From NCBI GenBank assembly GCA_045652815.1, contig JAZOLH010000037.1, positions 1 through 64,000 on the forward strand: DNA of 64,000 nucleotides, written 5' to 3'. Within the stretch, counting starts at the first letter, position 1. Each line of letters begins with the position of its first letter. This stretch comes from UMGS755 sp045652815 (GTDB lineage Bacteria; Bacillota; Clostridia; UBA1381; UBA9506). Positions 1 to 8,906 of this stretch are shown here, piece after piece. Position numbers and translations under genes: made by a program. A model generated the notes under the pieces. It worked only from the letters and a program-made list of their open reading frames with translations, was not told the DNA's origin and did no database searches.

Positions 1-52
1 CTCCCGACGTTCACCTTGGCAAGGTGACGCTCTACCACTGGGCCACTCCCGC
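1..52 (-). tRNA. tRNA-Gly (GCC), 3' end cut by window edge
   Basis: Read on the minus strand the 5' acceptor strand GCGGGAG, the D-arm and an anticodon loop with GCC are all present. The T-arm and 3' end lie beyond position 1. It is the last visible tRNA of a four-gene cluster transcribed towards the window start. Confidence 0.93.
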
Positions 53-72
53 ATTTTGTAACTGATAATTGC

Positions 73-145
73 TGCCTCCGGGTGGAATCCAACCGCCGCC
101 ACAAGGATTTTCAGTCCTTTGCTCTACCGACTGAGCTACAGAGGC
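73..145 (-). tRNA. tRNA-Phe (GAA) with aberrant T-arm
   Basis: The acceptor stem GCCTCTG/CGGAGGC, D-arm and anticodon stem-loop with GAA are intact, so identity is clear. The T-loop reads TTGGATT instead of the near-universal TTCGATT, and the T-stem GGCGG/CCACC has a C-A mismatch in its middle pair. CCA is not encoded, unlike the neighbouring Asp and Val genes. It may be a decayed copy, a functional oddity or a sequence error. Confidence 0.85.
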
Positions 146-149
146 AAAT

Positions 150-226
150 TGGCGACCCGAGGGGGGCTCGAACCCCCGACCTCCAGCGTGACAGGCTGGC
201 ATTCTAACCAACTGAACTATCGGGCC
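150..226 (-). tRNA. tRNA-Asp (GTC)
   Basis: A full cloverleaf is visible: acceptor GGCCCGA/TCGGGTC with one G-U pair, anticodon loop CTGTCAC, T-arm GGGGG-TTCGAGC-CCCCC. Discriminator G is followed by an encoded CCA. Confidence 0.96.
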
Positions 227-240
227 ACATGGATGAAATT

Positions 241-316
241 TGGTGGGCGCTACAGGGCTCGAACCTGTGACCCTCTGCTTGTAAGGCAGATGCTCTCCCA
301 GCTGAGCTAAGCGCCC
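241..316 (-). tRNA. tRNA-Val (TAC)
   Basis: Acceptor GGGCGCT/AGCGCCC, anticodon loop CTTACAA and T-arm ACAGG-TTCGAGC-CCTGT form a regular cloverleaf with encoded CCA. It is the first gene of the minus-strand tRNA cluster. Confidence 0.96.
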
Positions 317-370
317 AAACTTCATCGAGTAGTTGCCGACTGCAAGCTGTTCCGTTCAGCAACAAATAGT

Positions 371-399
371 ATTATACACGAATCCGAGGGGTTTGTCAA
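371..399 (-). promoter_or_regulatory. Sigma-A promoter of the tRNA cluster
   Basis: On the minus strand TTGACA is followed after exactly 17 bases by TATAAT, a perfect housekeeping consensus, placed about 55 bases upstream of tRNA-Val. This fits strong stable-RNA transcription. Confidence 0.9.
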
Positions 400-464
400 T
401 ACTTTTTTTCAAATTTTTTTAATTTTTTTTAAAAGGGGAGGGAAGATGCCGAAAACATCGGTAT

Positions 465-1679
465 TTATGGGGTTTTCGGCACTTCTTCTTGGGACTTTGT
501 CAGAACTTTTTCGGCGATGTTTTCTAAATATTCTGCTAAAACAGTCACTTCAATGGTGTCGTTATCCAAAACCTTATAATCAGAGCTTGTGTTCTGCTTT
601 TTGCTTCCGGGTGCACACTCTGTATCGATTTCTGCAGAGAGCTCCAAAATGGCATTTCTCGCGGTGCTTTCTGCGGAAATCTTCTCGTAGGTTACGGAAA
701 TCTCCGAAAATGTCCTGCGGGAAAAACCGATGCCTAAATAACGACCGAAGAGCGATAATTCCCATTCGGTTTCTTCTATGTCGTAATCGGTGAATGTGGT
801 TTCTGCATTTTTAAAGAAAGATACGTCCTTGCTAAACAGGTGCAAGGTGGTTTTTGTTTCCTGTTTCCCCGTTTCTTCCCTGACGGGGGACCAAAGAGAA
901 AACGCTTTTGTTTTTTCGTACCACACGCGAGCATAAATTTCTCCTTCTGATTGCACGGTACGTGGCGGAACGTCTTTTTCGCTGAGAATTAAACCGCTGA
1001 CCAAAAGGTCGCCTTTTCGAACGGTATCGCCCAAAGCAACCATAGGATTTCCATTTTTGATAATCATGGATTCAATCACACCGTCTTTGGTGGCGATAAT
1101 GTTGGCAAGAGTATGTTCATCGTGGATGGGTGGGGCTGGTGTTCGCTCCTTTACCTGTACAATTACTTTGGAGCCGTGTTTATCTGCCCAGAGCCAAACC
1201 AGCTCCGGTGTGTTGATTAAAATTTGATTCTGCAATTTCTTTTCGTTAATAAAGGGGCGGAAAGCACCGATGGTAAGCCCGTTTTCCGCCAATTTTTCTT
1301 CCACAAGTTTTGGTGAGATGGTTTCGCAGCCAATAATTTCAATTTTCCAGATAAACTGATTCAAAACAATGAGTAAGGATAGGCAAAGCAGAAGCCCCGA
1401 TACAAACCAAATGCGTTTTTTTAGCTTGGTAAGCAAAATGGGCAGGCCGCATTTTTTTAAAATTTTAATTTGCACATTGGTTTTTCTGGCAATGGGCGAA
1501 AGCAGTTTAAATGCCGCCATACTCACGTGGCATTTTAAGACCTTTTCGCCACAGGGGAACAGGTTCCAAAGCAGGATGCCACGGGCGGCACAAACGTTTA
1601 AAAAACGCTCGATATAAGGGCCTGAAACCGTCATAATCACGTAGCCTCGTAAATAGGAATAGAGTTTTGCAAAAAGCAT
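465..1679 (-). CDS. yqfD: Sporulation protein YqfD
   Basis: The 404-residue protein matches the YqfD family of sporulation membrane proteins, required in Bacillus for a late engulfment-linked stage; the molecular role is unsettled. An N-terminal basic region of about 90 residues is followed by one clear membrane segment (about residues 92-112) and a large, probably extracytoplasmic domain with a conserved region containing DGVIESM and GDTVRKGDLLVSG, which resembles a short beta-barrel fold. The ATG has a GAGG ribosome site. It lies 15 bases after yqfC, as in most endospore formers, so the two form one operon. A 9-bp inverted repeat (448-480) overlaps its stop codon but lacks a good T-run. Confidence 0.93.
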   Translation of the reverse strand: MLFAKLYSYLRGYVIMTVSGPYIERFLNVCAARGILLWNLFPCGEKVLKCHVSMAAFKLLSPIARKTNVQIKILKKCGLPILLTKLKKRIWFVSGLLLCLSLLIVLNQFIWKIEIIGCETISPKLVEEKLAENGLTIGAFRPFINEKKLQNQILINTPELVWLWADKHGSKVIVQVKERTPAPPIHDEHTLANIIATKDGVIESMIIKNGNPMVALGDTVRKGDLLVSGLILSEKDVPPRTVQSEGEIYARVWYEKTKAFSLWSPVREETGKQETKTTLHLFSKDVSFFKNAETTFTDYDIEETEWELSLFGRYLGIGFSRRTFSEISVTYEKISAESTARNAILELSAEIDTECAPGSKKQNTSSDYKVLDNDTIEVTVLAEYLENIAEKVLTKSQEEVPKTP

Positions 1680-1694
1680 GAAAAAGCCTCGTTT

Positions 1695-1994
1695 CTACAA
1701 AAGTGACAGAGAAGAAATGATACCGTGGATCACAATCTCTTCGTCGGTGATGGCGATGATTTCCAGGTTTTCTCCCTGAATACGGATTTGATATTGCTTA
1801 CACCGAAGCAAAATCTCTGTTTTTTCATATCCTTCGATGCTCTTATAATTTTCAATGGAGAGTTCCCGATTGTCATTTAAGGTAAAACGGGGCACATCGG
1901 CTACCACATCCAAAGGGACATCCAGCATTTGAGACAATCGCTCCCGTTTTGTTTTCTTGGGGGCGGTTTCTTTTTTGTGAACTGATTTTCTCAC
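1695..1994 (-). CDS. yqfC: Sporulation protein YqfC (YabP/YqfC family)
   Basis: This 99-residue protein belongs to the YabP/YqfC family of small spore proteins. After a basic N-terminus it has the family core, roughly residues 23-95, a short beta-rich domain including PRFTLNDNRELSIENY and ending IVIHGIISSL. I chose the GTG at 1994, preceded by AGGTGA at suitable distance. It is upstream of yqfD in the same operon and divergent from ylbJ; a sigma-E-like promoter for it overlaps that of ylbJ. In Bacillus yqfC is a mother-cell gene. Confidence 0.92.
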   Translation of the reverse strand: MRKSVHKKETAPKKTKRERLSQMLDVPLDVVADVPRFTLNDNRELSIENYKSIEGYEKTEILLRCKQYQIRIQGENLEIIAITDEEIVIHGIISSLSLL

Positions 1995-2011
1995 CCTCTA
2001 TCACCTCGCTT

Positions 2012-2041
2012 GTTATTTTTATGCGGCTTTGTTCATAAAGA
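2012..2041 (+). promoter_or_regulatory. Sigma-E-like promoter of ylbJ
   Basis: GTTATTTT is followed after 14 bases by CATAAAGA, close to the Bacillus sigma-E pattern (AT-rich -35, CATA at -10). It sits about 30 bases before the ylbJ start. No sigma-A consensus is visible here. Confidence 0.5.
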
Positions 2042-2045
2042 TTAC
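2016..2045 (-). promoter_or_regulatory. Sigma-E-like promoter of yqfC-yqfD
   Basis: On the minus strand GTAATCTT, 14 bases, CATAAAAA. It overlaps the divergent ylbJ promoter almost completely, so both would be bound at the same site. Confidence 0.45.
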
Positions 2046-2071
2046 TAAACCACGAGAGGGAGGGTGCTAAG

Positions 2072-3169
2072 ATGGTAAACAAACGTGAAAAAACGAGAAA
2101 AATATGTGTGATTTTTATGATTATAGGATTTTTTATTCTGCTGATTGTCAACTCTGAAAGAGTGCAGTGGGGTGTTAAGGCAGCCCTTGTTTTGTGTTAT
2201 CGAACGGTGATTCCGTCACTGTTTCCTTTTTTGGTTTTATCGTCACTTTTAACAGAAAGCGGATTCCCGAAAATCTGCGCCAAATATCTCGCACCTGTTA
2301 TGAAACCCTTATTTTCAGTGGGCGGGGCAGGGGCCTTTCCCTTTATCGTCGGTTTAGTCAGCGGATATCCTGTTGGGGCTAAAACCATTGGTAGCCTATA
2401 TATGAATGGAACGCTGGCCAAAGACGAGTCAGAACGCCTGCTTGCTTTTTGTAATAACGCAGGACCTTTGTTTGTGATTGGTGCGGTTGGTGTTGGGATG
2501 TTAAAGAGCCTAAAAGTAGGGATTTATCTGTATTTAATACACGTTGTGAGTGCGATTTTGGTTGGGATTTTACTGAAATTGATGAGCCAATCAAAAACTG
2601 TTAAGGGTAAAGCCTTGACAGCAAAAAATAACTGTCAAGCCCCTCGCCTTAATGGGATAGCGGGAGCAGTGTCTGTTGGCGTGGAAACAGTTCTGTTAAT
2701 TTGCGGTTATATCCTGTTATTTTCGGCAATTTGGCAGGCGGTTTTGCCGCTTTTAGAGCGGGTTTTGCCTGACTTTGTTTTACTTGTTCTCTCAGGTTTG
2801 TTTGAGGTGACAAATGGGGTGGCAGGTGCTGTAAAAACCAACCTTTCTCCAAGGATTTTATCGGCACTTTTATCTTTTTTTCTTGGTTGTGGGGGACTTT
2901 GTGTGTATTTGCAGGTGTCGGGGGTTTTAATGGGTACAGGCATCCGCACCAAAACATACTGTTTCGGGAAGTTGCTTCAGGGAAGTTTTGCTTTTGTTTT
3001 AACCTTTGTGCTATATCCTTTTTTGCCGGAAGAAACCCAAAGCGTTTTTTTAAATGCAGGGGAGGTTTTGCAAAAAACGGGTCGTATTTTGCCGCACTTT
3101 GTGAATCTGTTCATTTTGTTTGTTGCGGCCTTGTTGATTCTGGCAAAGGGTCAGCGAAAAAGGGTATAA
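2072..3169 (+). CDS. ylbJ: Sporulation integral membrane protein YlbJ
   Basis: A 365-residue polytopic membrane protein of the YlbJ family, related to nucleoside-recognition Gate-domain proteins. In Bacillus it is made in the mother cell under sigma-E and is needed for spore cortex formation. Features include an N-terminal basic stretch then a membrane segment (about 10-27), the family segment VIPSLFPFLVLSSLL, the glycine-rich VGLVSGYPVGAKTIG and the motif FCNNAGPLF, with about eight hydrophobic segments overall. A GGGAGGG site precedes the ATG. There is no terminator before glgB 60 bases downstream, so readthrough into the glycogen operon is possible. Confidence 0.93.
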   Translation: MVNKREKTRKICVIFMIIGFFILLIVNSERVQWGVKAALVLCYRTVIPSLFPFLVLSSLLTESGFPKICAKYLAPVMKPLFSVGGAGAFPFIVGLVSGYPVGAKTIGSLYMNGTLAKDESERLLAFCNNAGPLFVIGAVGVGMLKSLKVGIYLYLIHVVSAILVGILLKLMSQSKTVKGKALTAKNNCQAPRLNGIAGAVSVGVETVLLICGYILLFSAIWQAVLPLLERVLPDFVLLVLSGLFEVTNGVAGAVKTNLSPRILSALLSFFLGCGGLCVYLQVSGVLMGTGIRTKTYCFGKLLQGSFAFVLTFVLYPFLPEETQSVFLNAGEVLQKTGRILPHFVNLFILFVAALLILAKGQRKRV

Positions 3170-3229
3170 TTTCCCTCTGTTTTACATAGACTATCGGTGT
3201 GTTTTATGACAGTAAAGGAAGATGATGAC

Positions 3230-5146
3230 ATGAAAAGAACAAAGGAACGAAACAACGACATAAAAAAGGCGTTTTCGGATTTTCATAAAGGCGAAAATTA
3301 TCACGCCTATCGCATTTTAGGGGCTCACAGAATCAGGGAGAACGCCTTTTGCTTTCGCGTTTGGGCACCGAATGCCAAAAGCGTTTCCGTGGTAGGTGAT
3401 TTTAACCTGTGGGAGCGGGATCAACATCCTATGCGGCGGGTGACGGACGGGGGCATTTGGGAAACGGAAATTGAGGAACTTCTGCCTTTTGATTTGTACA
3501 AATATTCCATTGAGGATAGAGAAGGAACCGTGCGGCTCAAAGCGGACCCTTACGGATATCATTTTGAAACCAGGCCCGGCACAGCTACAAAACTCTATGA
3601 ACTGGATGATTTTAACTGGACGGATGGTGTTTATCGCAGAAAGCGCAAGAAAGAAAATCCGCTCCGTCGCCCCGTGAATATCTATGAAGTGCATCTGGGC
3701 TCCTGGAAACAGTATCGAAACGGGGCAGGGTTTGACTACGTTAAACTGGCAGAAGAACTAGTGCCTTATGTGAAGCATATGGGCTATACCCACATTGAAC
3801 TTTTGCCCGTCAGCGAATACCCCTACGATGCCTCCTGGGGCTATCAGGTGACGGGGTATTACGCTGTTACCGCCCGCTATGGCACGCCGCATGATTTTAT
3901 GCAGTTTGTGGATATTTGTCACAGCGCAGGTATCGGGGTTATTGTTGACTTCGTGGCGGCACATTTTCCTAAGGATGCCATGGGGCTTTATGAGTTTGAT
4001 GGCACCTGTTGTTATGAATATGCCGACCCTTTGATGAATGAACATCCCCATTGGGGTACGCGGATTTTTGACTACGAAAAAGGGGAAGTGAAATCCTTTT
4101 TAATTTCCAATGCCCTGTTCTTTTTAGAATGCTACCACGTGGATGGCATTCGCGTGGATGCAGTGGCATCTATGCTGTATTTAGATTACGGTCGCAGGGA
4201 CGGAGAGTGGCGACCTAATCGGTTTGGTGGCAAAGAAAATTTAGGCGCTATCGACTTTTTAAGAGCGTTAAACAAGGCGGCATATAGTTTTGACCCTGCA
4301 GTTTTGATGATAGCCGAAGAATCCACCGCCTGGCCTATGGTAACAAAGCCGCCCGATGAGGGTGGATTGGGCTTTTTATTTAAATGGAATATGGGGTGGA
4401 TGAATGATAGCCTTTCCTATATGGCAAAAGACCCGTTTTTCAGAAGCGGAGTGCATCATCAGTTGACGTTTTCTATGACCTATGCCTTTTCGGAGAACTA
4501 CATTTTGCCTTTATCCCACGATGAAACGGTCCACGGAAAGTGTTCCCTGCTTTCAAAAATGCCCGGCGGTTATGAGCAAAAATTTGCCAATCTCAGAGCC
4601 TTTTTGGCTTATCAGATTGCCCACCCAGGCAAAAAACTGTTATTTATGGGCGGGGAGTTTGCCCAGTTTATCGAGTGGGATTACCACAGGGAAATTGACT
4701 GGCTTCTGCTTGGTTACGACCAGCACCAAAAATTCCAGAACTGCATTCGGGACCTAAATCGCTTGTATCTGAAACATTCGTCCTTTTGGGATATTGATGA
4801 TGACTGGGCAGGATTTTTGTGGCTTGTGCCCGATGATTATCAGCAAAACATTTTAGCCTTTATCCGCCGCAATGAAAAGGGTAAATCCATTTTGTGTGTG
4901 TTTAATTTCTCTCCTGTCATGCGGGAGCATTACCGCATCGGAATGCCGATGCCTGCCAAAGTGCGACGTCTTTTAACAACGGATGATACAAAATATGGCG
5001 GCGGGGGATTGGGGCAGAAAACAACACGGACAAAGGCAGTTTCGTCTCACGGATTTCCGCAAAGCATTGTGCTGACGGTAGCGCCTATGTCGGCTACTTT
5101 TTATGACATAAAACCGATCTTTGAAGAGGAGAGACAACATGAATAA
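3230..5146 (+). CDS. glgB: 1,4-alpha-glucan branching enzyme GlgB
   Basis: GlgB makes alpha-1,6 branches in glycogen. The 638-residue protein has an N-terminal CBM48/early-set domain (about 20-130) and a GH13 barrel with the usual conserved regions: DFVAAHF, GIRVDAV (nucleophile Asp near residue 309), MIAEES (acid/base Glu near 361) and LSHDETVHG (near 428). I place the start at the ATG preceded by AAGGAA at nine bases; GTG 3197 and ATG 3206 upstream are in frame but lack a ribosome site. The last 8 bases overlap glgC, indicating translational coupling. First gene of glgBCDAP. Confidence 0.96.
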   Translation: MKRTKERNNDIKKAFSDFHKGENYHAYRILGAHRIRENAFCFRVWAPNAKSVSVVGDFNLWERDQHPMRRVTDGGIWETEIEELLPFDLYKYSIEDREGTVRLKADPYGYHFETRPGTATKLYELDDFNWTDGVYRRKRKKENPLRRPVNIYEVHLGSWKQYRNGAGFDYVKLAEELVPYVKHMGYTHIELLPVSEYPYDASWGYQVTGYYAVTARYGTPHDFMQFVDICHSAGIGVIVDFVAAHFPKDAMGLYEFDGTCCYEYADPLMNEHPHWGTRIFDYEKGEVKSFLISNALFFLECYHVDGIRVDAVASMLYLDYGRRDGEWRPNRFGGKENLGAIDFLRALNKAAYSFDPAVLMIAEESTAWPMVTKPPDEGGLGFLFKWNMGWMNDSLSYMAKDPFFRSGVHHQLTFSMTYAFSENYILPLSHDETVHGKCSLLSKMPGGYEQKFANLRAFLAYQIAHPGKKLLFMGGEFAQFIEWDYHREIDWLLLGYDQHQKFQNCIRDLNRLYLKHSSFWDIDDDWAGFLWLVPDDYQQNILAFIRRNEKGKSILCVFNFSPVMREHYRIGMPMPAKVRRLLTTDDTKYGGGGLGQKTTRTKAVSSHGFPQSIVLTVAPMSATFYDIKPIFEEERQHE

Positions 5147-6296
5147 GAAAAAAACAATTGCGATGCTACTGGCCGGTGGTCAGGGCAGTCGCCTCGGCTC
5201 TCTGACGAGGCATATTGCAAAGCCGGCCGTTCCTTTTGGCGGCAAATACCGTATCATTGATTTCACCTTGTCTAACTGCGTGAATTCAGGAATTGATACA
5301 GTTGGTGTTTTAACCCAATATAAACCCTTAGAACTCAATGAATATATCGGCGGCGGTCAGCCCTGGGGATTAGATCGTAACTGGGGTGGTGTGCATATTC
5401 TGCAGCCATACACCAAAATCAATTCAAAGTCCTGGTATGAGGGAACAGCCAATGCGATTTTTCAGAATCTGGCTTTTATTGAGCGCTATCATCCCGACTA
5501 TGTGGTGATTGTGTCGGGTGACCATATTTACAAAATGGATTATAGCGAAATGATTGCCTTTCACGAAGAAAAAAATGCCGATTGCACCATTGCGGTGATT
5601 GATGTGCCCATAGAAGAGGCCTCCCGTTTCGGCATTATGAATACAGATGATAAAAACCGCATTACAGAGTTTGAAGAAAAACCGAAAAAACCCAAAAGCA
5701 CCAAGGCATCTATGGGTGTTTATGTGTTTAATACAGAGGTTCTTAAAACCTATCTGACAGAGGATGATAAAAAAGAAAAATCCGCCCACGATTTTGGCAA
5801 AAACATCATTCCCTCTATGCTCTCTGACGGGAAAAACCTGTTTGCCTGGTCCTTTTCGGGATACTGGAAAGACGTTGGCACAACCGAAAGTTTTTGGGAG
5901 GCCAATATGGACATGTTAGAGCCCGATTGCGCTTTTTATCAGGAAGAAGATAGCCTGAAGGTTTATGCCCGAAATGACGACAGTCCGCCCACCTTTGTGG
6001 CAGAAACTGCCCATCTTTCTGATTCTATCGTGGCAAAAGGTTGCTGTATCGGTGGCGAAGCCATATCATCCGTCATTTCCGCTCGCTGTATGATTGAGGA
6101 GGGCGCTAAAGTCACTCGTTCTGTGTTACTGCCCGGTGTGGTTGTTAAAAGCGGCGCAGAAGTTTCCTATGCCATTATTGGCAAGCAGGCGGTGATTGAA
6201 GCAGGTGCTAAAGTGGGCGAAGCGGAAAAAGATGGGGTAAGACCTGACATCTACGTGATTGCCGAGAAGAAAAAAATCGGCGCAAAAACGGTATAG
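5139..6296 (+). CDS. glgC: Glucose-1-phosphate adenylyltransferase GlgC
   Basis: GlgC makes ADP-glucose from glucose-1-phosphate and ATP, the committed step of glycogen synthesis. The nucleotide-binding loop GGQGSRLGSLT lies near residue 13, followed by AKPAVPFGGKYRIIDF, and the catalytic SGDHIYKMDY is intact. The C-terminus forms a left-handed beta-helix. Length (385 residues) is normal. The start is the ATG preceded by GAGGAGA; a TTG 18 bases upstream is in frame but poorly placed. It probably forms a hetero-oligomer with the adjacent GlgD. Confidence 0.96.
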   Translation: MNKKKTIAMLLAGGQGSRLGSLTRHIAKPAVPFGGKYRIIDFTLSNCVNSGIDTVGVLTQYKPLELNEYIGGGQPWGLDRNWGGVHILQPYTKINSKSWYEGTANAIFQNLAFIERYHPDYVVIVSGDHIYKMDYSEMIAFHEEKNADCTIAVIDVPIEEASRFGIMNTDDKNRITEFEEKPKKPKSTKASMGVYVFNTEVLKTYLTEDDKKEKSAHDFGKNIIPSMLSDGKNLFAWSFSGYWKDVGTTESFWEANMDMLEPDCAFYQEEDSLKVYARNDDSPPTFVAETAHLSDSIVAKGCCIGGEAISSVISARCMIEEGAKVTRSVLLPGVVVKSGAEVSYAIIGKQAVIEAGAKVGEAEKDGVRPDIYVIAEKKKIGAKTV

Positions 6297-6311
6297 AAAG
6301 GAGGCAATACG

Positions 6312-7418
6312 ATGAATATGATGGGGATTATTTTTTCGAACATATATGATGAGCGTTTGGGCGAAATTGCGCGGCACAGAACGCTTGCATCCATTCCCTT
6401 TGGTGCTCGTTACCGCCTGATTGATTTTGTGCTGTCGGGTATGGTAAATGCAGGCGTTACCAATGTTGGCGTGATTACCAAGCAGAACTATCAATCGCTC
6501 ATGGACCATTTGGGTAGCGGTAAGCCCTGGGATTTGGATAGAAAGGTGGACGGTCTTTTTATCCTGCCGCCCTTTGGCACAGGGCAGAAAAACATCTATC
6601 GTGGTAAAATTGAGGCCCTTTGGGGTGCCAGACGGTTTTTGGAACGCTCTGACGAAGAATATGTGCTTTTGGCGGATGCCAATGTGATTTGTAACATTGA
6701 CTATCGGGCTATGCTCAAAGAGCACGTTGCATCCGGTGCCGACATCAGTATGATTACCAAAAAAGAGACCATATCGGGCTATGGCGACAGTCGGGATTTG
6801 GTGGTGCGTACGGAACAAACGGGGCGTGTGCGAGAGGTGTTATTGCATTTCGGTGTGCCGGGTGTGGAAAACGTCAGCATCGGGATGTATATCACAAAAC
6901 GCCGGTTTTTACTTGATTTGCTCTCCGAGGCTTATTCTTACAGTTTAGTGGATTTTGAGCGGGAGATTTTGCAGGCAAAATGCGGATTGCTCCAGATTCA
7001 AAGTCTTGAATTTAAAGGGGAAATTCTGCGAATTTCCTGCCCGACCAGTTATTTTCGTGCCAATATGGCGCTGCTTGATCAAAACATCCGTGATGAGATG
7101 TTTGCAGGTTCTGTTTATACCAAGATTTTAGATGAAGTGCCCACCCGTTACCATAGCGGCTCTCAGGTTTCCAATTGCCTGCTGGCCGATGGCTGTGATA
7201 TTTTCGGCGAGGCAGACCATTCCGTCATTTTTCGCAATGTGCATATCGGCAAGGGGGCTAGAGTGAAGAACTGCATTTTGATGCAGGATACCTATATTGA
7301 GGATGGCGCAAGCCTTGAATATGCCATTTGTGATAAAAATGTGCGCATCACAGCAGGGCGGCTTTTATCGGGTGCGCCTGCCCATCAGATTATTATGACC
7401 AAGGGAAAGGTGGTGTAA
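6312..7418 (+). CDS. glgD: GlgD, non-catalytic ADP-glucose pyrophosphorylase subunit
   Basis: A 368-residue GlgC paralogue whose catalytic signatures are lost: the glycine-rich nucleotide loop near the N-terminus is replaced by IIFSNIYDERL, and the SGDHIYKMDY equivalent is ADANVICNIDY. The scaffold SIPFGARYRLIDF and the C-terminal beta-helix are kept. In Bacillus and other Firmicutes GlgD associates with GlgC and stimulates it. The start has a near-perfect AAAGGAGG site. It ends two bases before the glgA start. Confidence 0.94.
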   Translation: MNMMGIIFSNIYDERLGEIARHRTLASIPFGARYRLIDFVLSGMVNAGVTNVGVITKQNYQSLMDHLGSGKPWDLDRKVDGLFILPPFGTGQKNIYRGKIEALWGARRFLERSDEEYVLLADANVICNIDYRAMLKEHVASGADISMITKKETISGYGDSRDLVVRTEQTGRVREVLLHFGVPGVENVSIGMYITKRRFLLDLLSEAYSYSLVDFEREILQAKCGLLQIQSLEFKGEILRISCPTSYFRANMALLDQNIRDEMFAGSVYTKILDEVPTRYHSGSQVSNCLLADGCDIFGEADHSVIFRNVHIGKGARVKNCILMQDTYIEDGASLEYAICDKNVRITAGRLLSGAPAHQIIMTKGKVV

Positions 7419-7420
7419 GG

Positions 7421-8842
7421 ATGAGGATTCTGTTTGCGTCGGCAGAGGCGGCGCCTTTTGCTAAAATCGGCGGTTTGGGTGATGTGGCTTACGCGCTGCC
7501 GCGCGCCCTGGCAAAAAGCGGCGAAGAGGCGGCGGTTGTGATGCCGCTTTATAAGCAGATTAAAGAGGCAGAGGGGGAGAATCTGACCTTTCTTTGCGAT
7601 TTTACGCTGCCACTTTCTTGGCGGCAACTTTACTGCGGTGTGTTTTATAAGAAAGTGGGCGATGTGACCTACTTTTTTATTGATAACGAATATTATTTTA
7701 TGCGGGAGTCTGTCTATGGTCAGTTTGATGACGGGGAGAGGTTTGCTTTTTTCTGCAAGGCGGTTTTGGAGATGCTTTGGCATATTGATTTTTGCCCTGA
7801 TGTGATTCACGCAAACGACTGGCAATGCGGACTCATTCCGCTTTTTTTGAATGTGTTTTACCGCACAGAAGAACGATTTTCCAAGATTAGAACCCTGTTT
7901 ACCATTCACAACGTGGAATATCAGGGCACCTTTCCCCGAGGTTTTGCAGGTGAGGTTTTAGGGTTTTCTGAAGAAACTATGCCCGATTGCATCTGGAACG
8001 GGGACGTGAACTGTCTGTATGCAGGTATCCGTGCGGCAAACAGGGTGACAACTGTTTCAAAAACCTATGCAGAGGAACTGAAAACTGCCTTTTATGGCAG
8101 GGGATTAGACAGCGTTTTTAATGAAGAAGCCCACAAATTTTGCGGGGTGATTAACGGGATTGATATGGATCTTTTTAATCCTCATACAGATGAGCATCTG
8201 TTCCATCGTTATGATGTGAAAACTATGGCAGGCAAGAAAATCGGCAAGCGCAGATTACGTGAAATGCTGGGTCTTGAACAGGAGGAAGAAGTGCCGATTT
8301 TTGGTATGGTCAGCCGATTGGTGGAGCATAAGGGTTTGTCGTTGGTTGAATTTGTGCGCCACGAACTCTTAGAGCGCCCTTTGCAGCTGGTTGTGCTCGG
8401 CACGGGCGACTGGCACTTTGAAGATATGTTTCGTGCGCTCGCCGCAGACTATCCGGGCAAGGTGAGCGCCAATATTTGTTACAGTACAGACCTTGCATCG
8501 AAAATCTACGCGGCATCGGATTTCTTTTTGATGCCCTCAAAAAGCGAGCCCTGTGGGCTTTCTCAAATGATTGCCATGCGCTATGGTGCTATTCCCATCG
8601 TTCGTGAAACGGGCGGTCTTTATGATACGGTTTCGCCCATCAATATCGAAACGGGCGAAGGGCAGGGTTTTACCTTTCACACCTACAACGCTCACGATAT
8701 GCTGGGGGCGGTGGACAGAGCGCTTAACTTTTATTATGAGAATAAAACAGGGCTAAAAAAGGTCATCCGCAACAATATGGAAGCGGATTTTAGTTGGCAC
8801 AAAGCAGCGGGAGACTATCTTTCCCTTTACCAGTCCATATAA
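7421..8842 (+). CDS. glgA: Glycogen synthase GlgA
   Basis: GlgA is a GT5 retaining glycosyltransferase that adds glucose from ADP-glucose to alpha-1,4 glucan ends. The signature KIGGLGDVAYALPRAL near residue 15 binds the nucleotide sugar. The C-terminal Rossmann domain has MVSRLVEHKG and MPSKSEPCGLSQM (about residue 372), containing the conserved Glu pair region. The 473-residue length is standard. The start directly follows the glgD stop, with the ribosome site inside glgD. Confidence 0.96.
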   Translation: MRILFASAEAAPFAKIGGLGDVAYALPRALAKSGEEAAVVMPLYKQIKEAEGENLTFLCDFTLPLSWRQLYCGVFYKKVGDVTYFFIDNEYYFMRESVYGQFDDGERFAFFCKAVLEMLWHIDFCPDVIHANDWQCGLIPLFLNVFYRTEERFSKIRTLFTIHNVEYQGTFPRGFAGEVLGFSEETMPDCIWNGDVNCLYAGIRAANRVTTVSKTYAEELKTAFYGRGLDSVFNEEAHKFCGVINGIDMDLFNPHTDEHLFHRYDVKTMAGKKIGKRRLREMLGLEQEEEVPIFGMVSRLVEHKGLSLVEFVRHELLERPLQLVVLGTGDWHFEDMFRALAADYPGKVSANICYSTDLASKIYAASDFFLMPSKSEPCGLSQMIAMRYGAIPIVRETGGLYDTVSPINIETGEGQGFTFHTYNAHDMLGAVDRALNFYYENKTGLKKVIRNNMEADFSWHKAAGDYLSLYQSI

Positions 8843-8906
8843 AACGGTACCGTTGCCCGCGACGGTGCAAAAAAGAAAGTATGCGGGCAGAAAGGCAAAG
8901 AAAACT

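Noticed and set aside
448..480. Terminator after yqfD
   Set aside because: A 9-bp inverted repeat overlaps the stop codon but no T-run follows on the minus strand.
3197..3229. Upstream GTG/ATG starts for glgB
   Set aside because: No ribosome site before them, while ATG 3230 has AAGGAA at nine bases.
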